From a virus, in the IMG/VR virus record IMGVR_UViG_3300023196_002948, positions 1 to 20,030 of that record: a stretch of 20,030 bases of DNA; one strand, given 5' to 3'. The notes beneath the pieces were generated by a model. It searched no databases and was not told where the DNA came from. It worked only from the letters and a program-made list of their open reading frames with translations. Each line of letters begins with the position of its first letter. Within the stretch, counting starts at the first letter, position 1. This document shows positions 1-5,037 of the stretch, piece by piece. Position numbers and translations under genes: made by a program.

Positions 1-216
1 GATTGTCTAGATTGTGAGCAGTGCAAATATTGTACAACTTGCGGTTACTGCGCAGCCTGTACAGATTGTACGCTATGTTTTGAGTGTGATCAGTGCATAT
101 ACTGTACAGATTGTGAAGGTTGCGAAGATTGTTATATGTGTACGGACACCATTTACTCTTATTCTAGTGAAAATAAAACTATAGGGGTGCAACTACAGAG
201 CCGCTTTAATAATTAG
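1..216 (+). CDS. Cys-triplet repeat protein, C-terminal part (cut by window edge)
   Basis: Frame 1 is open from the first base to TAG at 214-216, giving 71 residues with no start in the window. Cysteine falls at every third residue from 2 to 47, so 16 consecutive X-X-Cys triplets are visible and the array probably continues to the left. The other positions are mostly Asp, Glu, Thr, Tyr and Gln. At the DNA level TGT/TGC recurs every 9 bases. The last 24 residues have no Cys and form a polar tail. I do not recognise a family. A three-residue period would place all thiols along one face of an extended or 3-10-like helix, which suits metal, Fe-S or disulfide chemistry, but that is inference. Coding is supported by the perfect amino-acid periodicity, with codons varying between TGT and TGC. 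The function is unknown. Confidence 0.75.
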   Translation, partial: DCLDCEQCKYCTTCGYCAACTDCTLCFECDQCIYCTDCEGCEDCYMCTDTIYSYSSENKTIGVQLQSRFNN

Positions 217-264
217 CTTTAATCGCTTGCACTACCTGATAGATAGTGTAAGCTGTTAAGACTA
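203..264 (+). repeat. Structured intergenic repeat, copy 1
   Basis: This 62-base element is about 89% identical (7 differences) to 629-690. It folds into a 13-position stem, GCTTGCACTACCT against AGATAGTGTAAGC, with loop GAT and one C-A mismatch. Beyond a 2x2 internal loop, an outer TTAA/TTAA pairing extends it. It begins in the last codons of the Cys-rich gene and lies just upstream of the 303-635 gene. Size and position resemble the intergenic RNase III processing hairpins of T7 early mRNA, but the function is inferred. Confidence 0.7.
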
Positions 265-302
265 TTTAAGGTAAATCTAAAATCATCATAAGGGGATTGA
301 AT

Positions 303-635
303 ATGTCAGCATACGTTAGCAAAATAATAGCTCTTAGAGAAAAGGTAGAGCGTATCTCGCTAGAGATCGCGGCTACCAAAGACATGTCCGTTTTGGCAGA
401 ATGCCTAAAAACCAGACGCGTGCCAGAGCACGTGGTCAAGAGAGAGGCATACCTGAAAGGGTATTGCGCAAACCACTGGGAAGCTGCCAAAATAAAGGTT
501 GCTGAAAAGCAATCTAAGATACCGAAAATGAGGGAGCGCGTTCAACGCGCCGAATCTAAAATACTGAAAACAAAGATGGAGAGGGTATGGTCTCCTGATG
601 AGGCCGCCCTTCTTTATTTTAGTGGGGCGCTTTAA
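303..635 (+). CDS. Small helical, basic early protein, unknown function
   Basis: This encodes 110 residues. ATG at 303 is preferred over the in-frame TTG at 297 because the Shine-Dalgarno AGGGG (291-295) lies 7 bases before 303 but would touch 297. The protein is rich in Lys, Arg, Glu and Ala and looks almost wholly helical. It has no membrane segment and no motif I recognise. It sits between the two copies of the structured repeat (203-264 and 629-690), so its transcript could be released as a separate piece if those are processing sites. Its start region shares 20 identical bases with that of the 11519 gene. The first residues of the two proteins are also similar (MSAY/MSAF with a few matching hydrophobic positions), which may mean distant paralogy. 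Confidence 0.8.
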   Translation: MSAYVSKIIALREKVERISLEIAATKDMSVLAECLKTRRVPEHVVKREAYLKGYCANHWEAAKIKVAEKQSKIPKMRERVQRAESKILKTKMERVWSPDEAALLYFSGAL

Positions 636-690
636 TAAATAGCCTTAATCGCTTGCATTACCTATCAGGTAGTGTAAGCTGTTAAGACTA
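629..690 (+). repeat. Structured intergenic repeat, copy 2
   Basis: This is the second copy of the 203-264 element. The 13-base-pair stem is kept as GCTTGCATTACCT / AGGTAGTGTAAGC, with loop ATC instead of GAT. The outer stem gains a C-G pair where copy 1 has T-G. The main-stem changes exchange C-G for T-G and turn the C-A mismatch into C-G, so pairing is kept or improved. It begins in the stop region of the 303-635 gene. Confidence 0.7.
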
Positions 691-842
691 CCAAGCACAA
701 AGCAGGCAGCAGTAAGCCTGTTCTATTCCTCAATCTCTGCCCTATGTAGCGGCCACAATGCCGCTCGATATATTCGGTAAGCATAGGTAAGCGACGCCCA
801 ACCCTCTTTAACAGGAGTGTCAGTACTTTGGAGTGTTTCTAA

Positions 843-871
843 TTGTATACGCTAAAACCTAGTTGTATATA
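843..871 (+). promoter_or_regulatory. Possible sigma70-type promoter (weak)
   Basis: TTGTAT (843-848) is followed after 17 bases by TATATA (866-871) in an AT-rich stretch upstream of the structured region and the 1318 gene. Each box matches about 4 of 6 consensus bases. In AT-rich DNA such matches arise by chance, so this is only a candidate. Confidence 0.2.
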
Positions 872-1013
872 TACGTATGTACTAAAGATATAACAATATA
901 TCTTTTAAACATATGTTTATGCAAACGGTTACTAACTGTACGATCAATAGGTCAAGGATAGCTATATCAGACTTAGCGAGATACTTTGAAATGAAAACAG
1001 AGCCACTAATCTT

Positions 1014-1033
1014 AAGCACAACTATGTGCTTTT
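1014..1033 (+). terminator. Short terminator-like hairpin
   Basis: AAGCACA (1014-1020) pairs with TGTGCTT (1025-1031) around loop ACTA and is followed by only two further T residues before AAC. The stem is good but the U-tract is short, so termination would be weak. It could instead be a simple structural hairpin. Confidence 0.3.
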
Positions 1034-1056
1034 AACTATGCCGCGTAAGTAGTCCA

Positions 1057-1078
1057 CTTGTGTACATCTTGTGTACAT
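1057..1078 (+). repeat. Tandem 11-mer CTTGTGTACAT x2
   Basis: Two identical 11-base units lie head to tail at 1057-1067 and 1068-1078. Each holds the palindrome TGTACA, so identical dyads recur about one helical turn apart. This could be a protein-binding site such as an operator or small iteron. No binding protein can be named. Confidence 0.5.
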
Positions 1079-1120
1079 ACTCAATATGCATTAGTTTTAT
1101 GCCTTGACCACCGAACCAGT

Positions 1121-1177
1121 CTAATATTTATACAGTGCATAACACTCTTGCTTGCAACACGAGAGTATAAATATTAG
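1121..1177 (+). promoter_or_regulatory. Inverted repeat with nested stem
   Basis: CTAATATTTATAC (1121-1133) and GTATAAATATTAG (1165-1177) are perfect 13-base inverted repeats. An inner stem, ACTCTTG (1144-1150) with CGAGAGT (1160-1166), partly competes with the outer one. The right arm overlaps the left foot of the next, larger hairpin, so the two structures could be mutually exclusive. Confidence 0.6.
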
Positions 1178-1270
1178 GCGTACATTTAAAGATTACTTAC
1201 TGTTCCCGGATCTTCCTTCCCCCCCTACATAAGATCTGGGGGCGGTAGGTAATCTCTAAATGTACGTCTA
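1175..1270 (+). ncRNA. Long hairpin, 40-position stem with C-rich loop
   Basis: Bases 1175-1214 pair with 1231-1270 with one mismatch (A1189 with C1256) and about six G-T positions. The 16-base loop (1215-1230) contains seven consecutive C. Frequent G-T pairs indicate pairing as + strand RNA rather than a DNA palindrome. It ends 47 bases before the start codon of the 1318 gene, so it is either in that gene's 5' leader or a separate small RNA. A partial copy of its left arm recurs downstream near 1270-1287 (shared core TAGGCG-ACATT), giving the right arm an alternative partner. Confidence 0.55.
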
Positions 1271-1317
1271 TACTAGGCGCACATTCACTTCAATTTAAAC
1301 TAGGGGATATACATATC

Positions 1318-2109
1318 ATGGCTAGAAACAGAAACAGAACTAACCGAAACAAACCTACTGATAATAGCTTGGCTGTTATCAAACCTACTAAGAACCCTGC
1401 TAATGATGGCCAAGCTATCATCAAACCCACTAAGCACAATGACTCCACTAACGCTAGTGGTGAGCTTACTACAGAGCCGGTTAAATTCAAACTTGACGAT
1501 TTAACCCCGTCTAACGACAAGCAACAAAGGATATTTGACCGTGTTAAGTCATACATTAATGCCGGTCGCAACTTGGTTGTAGAATTTGAAACAAACGTTG
1601 GAGAATACTATAGTGGAGATAGTATGAATCCTTCAAACCTCTGTTTTTACATTAACTGTCTAAGAGTACGTCCGCAGATACAAAAACAGGTTCTACAATT
1701 ACTGCCTTTAATGACTGCTATCAACTTTTCTCTGGACGAGGACACCGGTAACAGAACAGCTAAGAATGCTGAGGGCATTACCAAGGAAGACAAGAAGCAA
1801 GGAAGAGCGGCGTTAGAAGCGTTCAAGGCGCTAGAACTAACCACGTTCCAGAAACACCCTTTGTTCAAGAAAGAAAAAGCCGTATATGATTTGTCGAAAG
1901 AAATCAAAGCATTCGACAAACAAATTAAGAAAATGGTTGAAGCCGGTAGCTCTGCATTGCAGTTGCATAACCTTGTTGACTCATACTTTAACAAGCAAGA
2001 GAAAGCAGAAACTAAAAAGGAAGATGACAAAGTGGTTAACATACCACCGGCTGAATACTTGGCGGAATCAAGTAACGATTCTAAAGAAGAACAGAAACAA
2101 ACCGGATAG
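1318..2109 (+). CDS. Hydrophilic early protein of unknown function, own terminator
   Basis: This encodes 263 residues. The start follows AGGGG (1302-1306) by 11 bases. The N-terminus (1-50) is polar and Asn/Lys-rich, with a short internal repeat (AVIKPTKN then AIIKPTKH). Residues 60-190 look like a folded helical domain with some hydrophobic stretches. The C-terminal 60 residues are Lys/Glu-rich and probably disordered. No signal, membrane segment or known motif is seen. It stands alone: a long structured leader precedes it and a strong terminator follows directly. An abundant product from a discrete transcript is a reasonable inference. It could be a nucleic-acid-binding or host-takeover protein, but nothing shows this. 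Confidence 0.85.
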   Translation: MARNRNRTNRNKPTDNSLAVIKPTKNPANDGQAIIKPTKHNDSTNASGELTTEPVKFKLDDLTPSNDKQQRIFDRVKSYINAGRNLVVEFETNVGEYYSGDSMNPSNLCFYINCLRVRPQIQKQVLQLLPLMTAINFSLDEDTGNRTAKNAEGITKEDKKQGRAALEAFKALELTTFQKHPLFKKEKAVYDLSKEIKAFDKQIKKMVEAGSSALQLHNLVDSYFNKQEKAETKKEDDKVVNIPPAEYLAESSNDSKEEQKQTG

Positions 2110-2120
2110 CCTTATCCGGT
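2101..2120 (+). other. Hairpin over the stop codon
   Basis: ACCGGATA and TATCCGGT form an 8-bp stem around GCCT, and the left arm contains most of the TAG stop of the 1318 gene. It is the first of three hairpins in tandem (2101-2120, 2131-2161, 2166-2187) and may protect the 3' end of the mRNA. Confidence 0.6.
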
Positions 2121-2130
2121 AGTACCATAT

Positions 2131-2165
2131 AAGCCAGTACTTTATAGGGAAGTACTGGCTTTTTT
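2131..2165 (+). terminator. Strong intrinsic terminator
   Basis: AAGCCAGTACTT (2131-2142) pairs perfectly with AAGTACTGGCTT (2150-2161) around TATAGGG, followed by a run of T to 2165. The 12-bp stem plus T-tract is a textbook Rho-independent terminator, placed just after the 1318-2109 gene. Confidence 0.9.
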
Positions 2166-2187
2166 GTGTCCACTATTCAGTGGGCAC
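2166..2187 (+). other. Hairpin directly after the terminator
   Basis: GTGTCCAC pairs with GTGGGCAC around TATTCA (8 bp, one T-G). There is no T-tract. It immediately follows the terminator's T-run and could be the 5' end structure of the next transcript or a processing site. Confidence 0.5.
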
Positions 2188-2302
2188 TGCTTAGGGGATT
2201 AAACTACAAAATGTTAAAGACTTAAAGAGTAAGATCAGAGATTATTATTTTTTTTACTACAGAGCCGCTAATAAAGCAGCGATGATATTTTAAGGAATGA
2301 AA

Positions 2303-2377
2303 ATGTCAACTATAAACGATGTGATTCTTAGTTTTTTATTTGTTTACTTTACTACAGAGACGAGTGAATTATCATGA
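2303..2377 (+). CDS. 24-residue hydrophobic leader peptide
   Basis: ATG at 2303 follows TAAGGA (2291-2296). The product has one short hydrophobic stretch (VILSFLFVYF) and ends at TGA 2375-2377, which overlaps the next gene's ATG at 2374 as ATGA. That overlap suggests translational coupling to the 2374 gene. It could be a tiny membrane peptide or only a coupling leader. The recurrent ACTACAGAG motif lies inside it (2351-2359). Confidence 0.5.
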   Translation: MSTINDVILSFLFVYFTTETSELS

Positions 2378-2670
2378 TGAAAAACGAGATATTAGTTCTT
2401 GAGCTAAGGCAGCTCAAGAAGCGACACCTCTTGCTAGAGGATCATATAGCTACTCTTAAACGAGAGGTGGCAGCTACTAAAGAAAGCGCGGACAGTAGGA
2501 TAGCTACTGTTCTTGACCTAGTTAAAAGAATGCTTCGGGTTGAGTTACTGCCCGAGATTGACCAAGCCCGTATACAGCTGGGCCTTGGTAATCATAAAGA
2601 GGCGAACGCAAGGGTGTGTAACAGCATTCAAATTATCTTGAATGAATTAGAGACGCTAGGAGAGAAGTAA
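2374..2670 (+). CDS. Small coiled-coil protein
   Basis: This encodes 98 residues and begins with two Met codons (2374 or 2377). Residues 5-60 are rich in Leu, Glu, Lys and Ala with heptad-like spacing, so a coiled coil is likely. There is no membrane segment or catalytic motif. It starts inside the end of the upstream leader peptide and its stop overlaps the ATG of the next gene (TAATG), so the three are probably one translationally coupled set. Function is not recognised; a structural or scaffold-type partner role is inference. Confidence 0.75.
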   Translation: MMKNEILVLELRQLKKRHLLLEDHIATLKREVAATKESADSRIATVLDLVKRMLRVELLPEIDQARIQLGLGNHKEANARVCNSIQIILNELETLGEK

Positions 2671-3242
2671 TGATACCTGATGAAAACAAATACCAAGTCT
2701 TAACAGAAATAGTGGACAGAAGGACAAATAAAAGCAACAAAATAGGATTTAAATACAGTGACGGTCACTACTCGTTGTATGTAGACGACGAGTACATTGT
2801 CTGCATATCTGCAAAGAACAATCCTATAGATTATCTCTTTGATCAGGATAAGGAGCAACTATTGTTCCTTATGGTCGTCTTGGAAGCAGAAGATCAGCTG
2901 TACAAAGGAAAGGGAGAGGGCAGGCTGCATGACGAAATAGCTAAAAGAATTGTGCTGGAAGCATCCACCTTAGCCACAAAGCATCGTCTAATGGATGTGT
3001 GTGAGCAGAACAGAATTAGGACTGACGTAACTATCTTCAGTCTACATAAGTCTCAACTCTCGAAATATTACCGAGAGTATAGGAAGCACCATGTCTTTGT
3101 GAGGCTTGGTGATGGTAAGACCTTGTCTGTTTTCAAAAGTTTCTCAGGTGAGAGTGCTAGAGCTGTAGCGAAAGCTACAAGAGAGACTTTTAGAACTAAT
3201 CTTGTAACCGTAATACCCCCTATCAACCAAGGAGGACGCTAA
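2670..3242 (+). CDS. Conserved-looking hypothetical protein
   Basis: This encodes 190 residues starting at the A shared with the previous stop (TAATG). It has mixed alpha/beta character: an N-terminal part with beta-like segments (KIGFKYSDGHYSLYVDDEYIVCI), a central helical region and a basic C-terminal third with Ser/Arg/Lys (KSQLSKYYREYRKHH). No signal, transmembrane segment or known motif is visible. It is followed closely by the 3244 gene, whose Shine-Dalgarno (AAGGAGG) lies in its last codons. Function is unknown. Confidence 0.8.
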   Translation: MIPDENKYQVLTEIVDRRTNKSNKIGFKYSDGHYSLYVDDEYIVCISAKNNPIDYLFDQDKEQLLFLMVVLEAEDQLYKGKGEGRLHDEIAKRIVLEASTLATKHRLMDVCEQNRIRTDVTIFSLHKSQLSKYYREYRKHHVFVRLGDGKTLSVFKSFSGESARAVAKATRETFRTNLVTVIPPINQGGR

Positions 3243-3243
3243 C

Positions 3244-3435
3244 ATGCGTAAGGAAAACGTAAATATTACTTTCGAAAAGAATATGGTAGCTGTATTCGAA
3301 AACAGGCACGGTGCCCTTAAGGAGGGACGCATAGTGCTTGTCAAAGACAAGACAGTCAGGATATGGACAGGATTAATCCACGCGGAGACAGTGCTTAAAT
3401 CTAACGTCTTGGACACTTATCATGACCACCATTAA
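3244..3435 (+). CDS. Small basic protein, possibly SH3/KOW-like fold
   Basis: This encodes 63 residues, with a strong Shine-Dalgarno AAGGAGG shortly before the ATG. Short beta-type segments with a central Gly and basic turns (EGRIVLVKDKTVRIWTG) suggest a small beta barrel, but this is weak. It ends in a His-rich tail (YHDHH). Its 3' end overlaps the start of the next small membrane peptide by 14 bases. Function is unknown. Confidence 0.7.
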   Translation: MRKENVNITFEKNMVAVFENRHGALKEGRIVLVKDKTVRIWTGLIHAETVLKSNVLDTYHDHH

Positions 3436-3577
3436 GAAGATAGCTTTAATTGCTCTGGTGTTATATGCGGCTACTGCCGTGTATTCGTTCCTTGAGTATC
3501 GAGATACTATAGAAGAGCTGCATAAGCAATGCGTCATGTACTCTTTAACAAAAAATTGTAACCTAGGAATCTTCTAG
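3422..3577 (+). CDS. 51-residue single-span membrane peptide
   Basis: ATG at 3422 lies within the end of the 3244 gene, in another frame. The N-terminus MTTIKK is followed by a hydrophobic stretch at about residues 7-24 and then a charged segment with two cysteines (37 and 46). The short basic N-terminus with Cys residues after the membrane segment suggests an N-in, C-out protein with a possible disulfide or thiol role outside. It is not a lipoprotein, as no lipobox is seen. It could be a small phage exclusion or lysis-accessory peptide, without direct support. Confidence 0.6.
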   Translation: MTTIKKIALIALVLYAATAVYSFLEYRDTIEELHKQCVMYSLTKNCNLGIF

Positions 3578-3612
3578 GTGAACAATAACCAACCCACTAC
3601 AAGGAAAATAAA

Positions 3613-4128
3613 ATGTCAAAAGGTAAAAAGTACTCTCCTAAAGCTAAGACGGAAATCGAACAAGAAGAAGTAGAGGTAGAAGTAGCTAGGGAGGAGACAG
3701 CAAAGTTTAAGGAAAGGTTAACTAAAGAGGCTATCCCCTACGTTCTGATAGCCACAGTCATCCTACTGAGCTTGTTGTATGCTTTCAGTATGGCTATCAA
3801 GAGCTTAGACAACAGTGCCCCTATTACTACAGAGACGGAGAAACGGGCTGAAGACTTCCTTCTTAAAGAAGTTGAAGATGTTCCTCCAATTGAAGTGAAA
3901 ATGGTAGAAGATGTTCCTCCAATTGAAGTAGAAGATGTTCCTCCAATTGAAGTAGAAGATGTTCCTCCAATTGAAGGGCTGAAAGTACTGCAAGTCTACG
4001 TACCTGCGGTGGGTTGGAGTACTCCATCTGAGGGAAAGTCTTTAGACTGTGATGAGGTCTCAGGAACTCTCATTGATAACGATAAAGCGAAGTTTGTAAG
4101 AGGAGTTGATTGCCGGTTCATTAGGTAA
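3613..4128 (+). CDS. Single-span membrane protein with four VEDVPPIE repeats
   Basis: This encodes 171 residues, preceded by AAGG near 3601. Residues 1-40 are highly charged and presumably cytoplasmic, 41-62 form one transmembrane helix, and 87-121 hold four copies of the octapeptide VEDVPPIE, with VKM between copies 1 and 2. The rest is a small C-terminal domain with two Cys (about 144 and 166). The repeats are 24-bp DNA units (3871-3894, 3904-3927, 3928-3951, 3952-3975), identical apart from one base, which points to recent slippage or duplication. The Pro/Glu repeats would act as a stiff spacer holding the C-terminal domain away from the membrane. An envelope role such as exclusion or bridging of membranes is possible. 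Function is unproven. Confidence 0.85.
   Translation: MSKGKKYSPKAKTEIEQEEVEVEVAREETAKFKERLTKEAIPYVLIATVILLSLLYAFSMAIKSLDNSAPITTETEKRAEDFLLKEVEDVPPIEVKMVEDVPPIEVEDVPPIEVEDVPPIEGLKVLQVYVPAVGWSTPSEGKSLDCDEVSGTLIDNDKAKFVRGVDCRFIR
3871..3975 (+). repeat. Four 24-bp direct repeats inside a gene
   Basis: The units at 3871, 3904, 3928 and 3952 each contain GAAGATGTTCCTCCAATTGA. Copies 2-4 are tandem, and nine bases (GTGAAAATG) separate copies 1 and 2. They keep the reading frame and encode VEDVPPIE. Copy number is likely to vary between related phages. Confidence 0.9.
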
Positions 4129-4139
4129 TAGTTCAATTA

Positions 4140-4166
4140 GATAGTATCTCTATAAGAGGTGCTATC
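4140..4166 (+). other. Intergenic hairpin
   Basis: GATAGTATCTC (4140-4150) pairs with GAGGTGCTATC (4156-4166) around TATAA: 11 positions including two T-G pairs. There is no T-tract, so it is more likely an RNA-processing or stability element than a terminator. It sits between the 3613 and 4206 genes. Confidence 0.6.
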
Positions 4167-4205
4167 TTGTAGAACTGTTAACTTGTAAAAAAGAGGGTAA
4201 TACAG

Positions 4206-4484
4206 ATGGAACCTATGATTTTTGTAATAATAGGAGAGATATTCGTCCTATTAACAGTACTTTACGTACACAAAGAATTAAGTGAGAGATTAAGACGTAT
4301 GGAAGCTCATCCAAACATGATGAGTGAAGACGGCGACCTCTCAATTAAGAAGGGTAGAAGCAGCCCTATACGTAGGGGCGGCCCCCCTGCAAATGTATAT
4401 ATTTTAGGCACATCTGATGTCGAAGAGATTATACAGCGTCGTACTGCAATGGACAAAGAAGGTCTCCAAAACCTATCTAAGTGA
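4206..4484 (+). CDS. Small membrane-anchored protein
   Basis: This encodes 92 residues, with GAGGG about 9 bases before the ATG. Residues 3-22 form one hydrophobic helix. A charged helix (HKELSERLRRMEAH), a basic Gly/Pro-rich linker (KKGRSSPIRRGGPP) and a polar C-terminus follow. Positive charge after the helix suggests that the C-terminal part is cytoplasmic. No motif is recognised. It is the last gene before a 553-bp untranslated gap. Confidence 0.75.
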   Translation: MEPMIFVIIGEIFVLLTVLYVHKELSERLRRMEAHPNMMSEDGDLSIKKGRSSPIRRGGPPANVYILGTSDVEEIIQRRTAMDKEGLQNLSK

Positions 4485-4552
4485 ACCGTACTTCTCTTGG
4501 TCAGTCCATCGCAACAAGTATCGTATAAGTCTAGCAGTCCCTGAGATAACGG

Positions 4553-4594
4553 AAAGGAGACAATACCACTATGCCATATATGCATAGTGGTTGA
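4553..4594 (+). promoter_or_regulatory. Seven-codon leader ORF with start buried in a hairpin
   Basis: AAAGGAGA (4553-4560) is a near-ideal ribosome-binding site. About 10 bases on is ATG 4571, which opens a frame of seven codons ending at TGA 4592-4594. The ATG lies in the left arm of a perfect 10-bp hairpin (ACCACTATGC 4565-4574, GCATAGTGGT 4582-4591, loop CATATAT). This arrangement fits a translated leader or translational switch. Alternatively the hairpin is a processing site and the tiny ORF is incidental. Confidence 0.4.
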
Positions 4595-4647
4595 CCCTTG
4601 TGTATCGTCTGAAGCATGACTACATGCTATCGCCTTACCCTACCTAG

Positions 4648-4668
4648 CAATCTAATACCATCAGATTG
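4648..4668 (+). ncRNA. AATACCATC-loop hairpin 1
   Basis: CAATCT (4648-4653) and AGATTG (4663-4668) pair perfectly around the nine-base loop AATACCATC; an outer G-T could add one pair. It lies in the gap upstream of the 664-residue protein gene and is one of five such hairpins in the window. Confidence 0.7.
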
Positions 4669-4742
4669 TAATCATCACACCTTAGCTAGCACAAAAGTAC
4701 TGGAGTATCGCACCAGAGCAGGTAAAGATCTCTTCCTGTCGA

Positions 4743-4805
4743 GTCATATATATAAATGACCAACTACCGATTAGTTGGCACGTCTAAACCGTATTCGAGT
4801 TACGG
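4743..4805 (+). other. tRNA-like set of three hairpins, no acceptor stem
   Basis: Three stems follow in tRNA order: GTCAT/ATGAC (4743-4760), CAACT/AGTTG with a 7-base loop (4761-4777), and CCGTA/TACGG with loop TTCGAGT (4789-4805), which matches the T-loop consensus. Against a functional tRNA, no 7-bp acceptor stem can be formed, the first loop lacks the usual GG and the middle loop lacks T at the position before the anticodon. It may be a decayed tRNA, a tRNA mimic or chance. Confidence 0.3.
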
Positions 4806-4903
4806 GACTTTCTTAGTTGATAATGACTAGCGCTGGCCAGATAAGCCTGAGATATCGCTATGTCAATCGGTAATTCTAAGCAAGGATTGAAAATTGGTAG
4901 CAT

Positions 4904-4920
4904 CTAGGTTTGAATCCTAG
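4904..4920 (+). other. Second T-arm-like hairpin
   Basis: CTAGG and CCTAG pair around TTTGAAT, again a T-loop-like heptamer. GGTAG occurs just upstream but there is no room for an anticodon arm, and no matching acceptor strand lies at tRNA distance. It is listed because two such arms occur within about 130 bases. Confidence 0.3.
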
Positions 4921-5037
4921 TCAGTACTAAATGGGGCAATTAATATTCTCTCTGTCCTATATCTGGTAAGCCTAAGTACGGAGTCGATACGCTTAGGTAA
5001 GAGAGATACCACACGCATCTGAAGGAGTAATACATTA

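Larger units (their letters stand above)
636..1317 (+). other. 682-bp region without a convincing gene
   Basis: No open frame with a plausible start is longer than about 15 codons. It contains the second structured repeat, a hairpin AGCGGC/GCCGCT (748-753 with 760-765) closed by an outer CCTATG/CATAGG (741-746 with 784-789), an AT-rich stretch around 840-910, a short terminator-like hairpin at 1014-1031, two tandem 11-mers at 1057-1078 and two large inverted repeats at 1121-1177 and 1175-1270. Possible roles are an early promoter region, a replication origin or untranslated RNA. Nothing here distinguishes them. Confidence 0.6.
4485..5037 (+). other. 553-bp untranslated region rich in hairpins
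   Basis: No convincing gene of useful length is seen. It holds a hairpin hiding a start codon (4565-4591), a constant-loop hairpin (4648-4668), three hairpins arranged like the arms of a tRNA (4743-4805), a second T-arm-like hairpin (4904-4920) and further short stems. A 24-codon frame from ATG 4756 lacks a Shine-Dalgarno and runs through the hairpins. The density of structure suggests a long 5' leader of the 5038 gene or a non-coding RNA. Confidence 0.6.

Noticed and set aside
175-190. ACTATAGGGG as a T7-like promoter
   Set aside because: It lies inside the coding frame of the Cys-rich gene, has no conserved upstream half, and no RNA polymerase gene is seen in the window.
1647-2042. 131-codon - strand frame opposite the 1318 gene
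   Set aside because: It is antisense to a gene with good start and terminator signals; its Cys/Ser-rich product is what a complement of Lys/Glu-rich coding yields.
4756-4830. 24-codon frame from ATG 4756
   Set aside because: It has no ribosome site and runs through the tRNA-like hairpins.
4698-4927. GTACTGG (4698) pairing with TCAGTAC (4921) as the acceptor stem of an intron-containing tRNA
   Set aside because: The distance is about 230 bases, no D or anticodon arm fits next to the 5' strand and no group I intron core is visible. AGTACT-type sequences are common in this genome.
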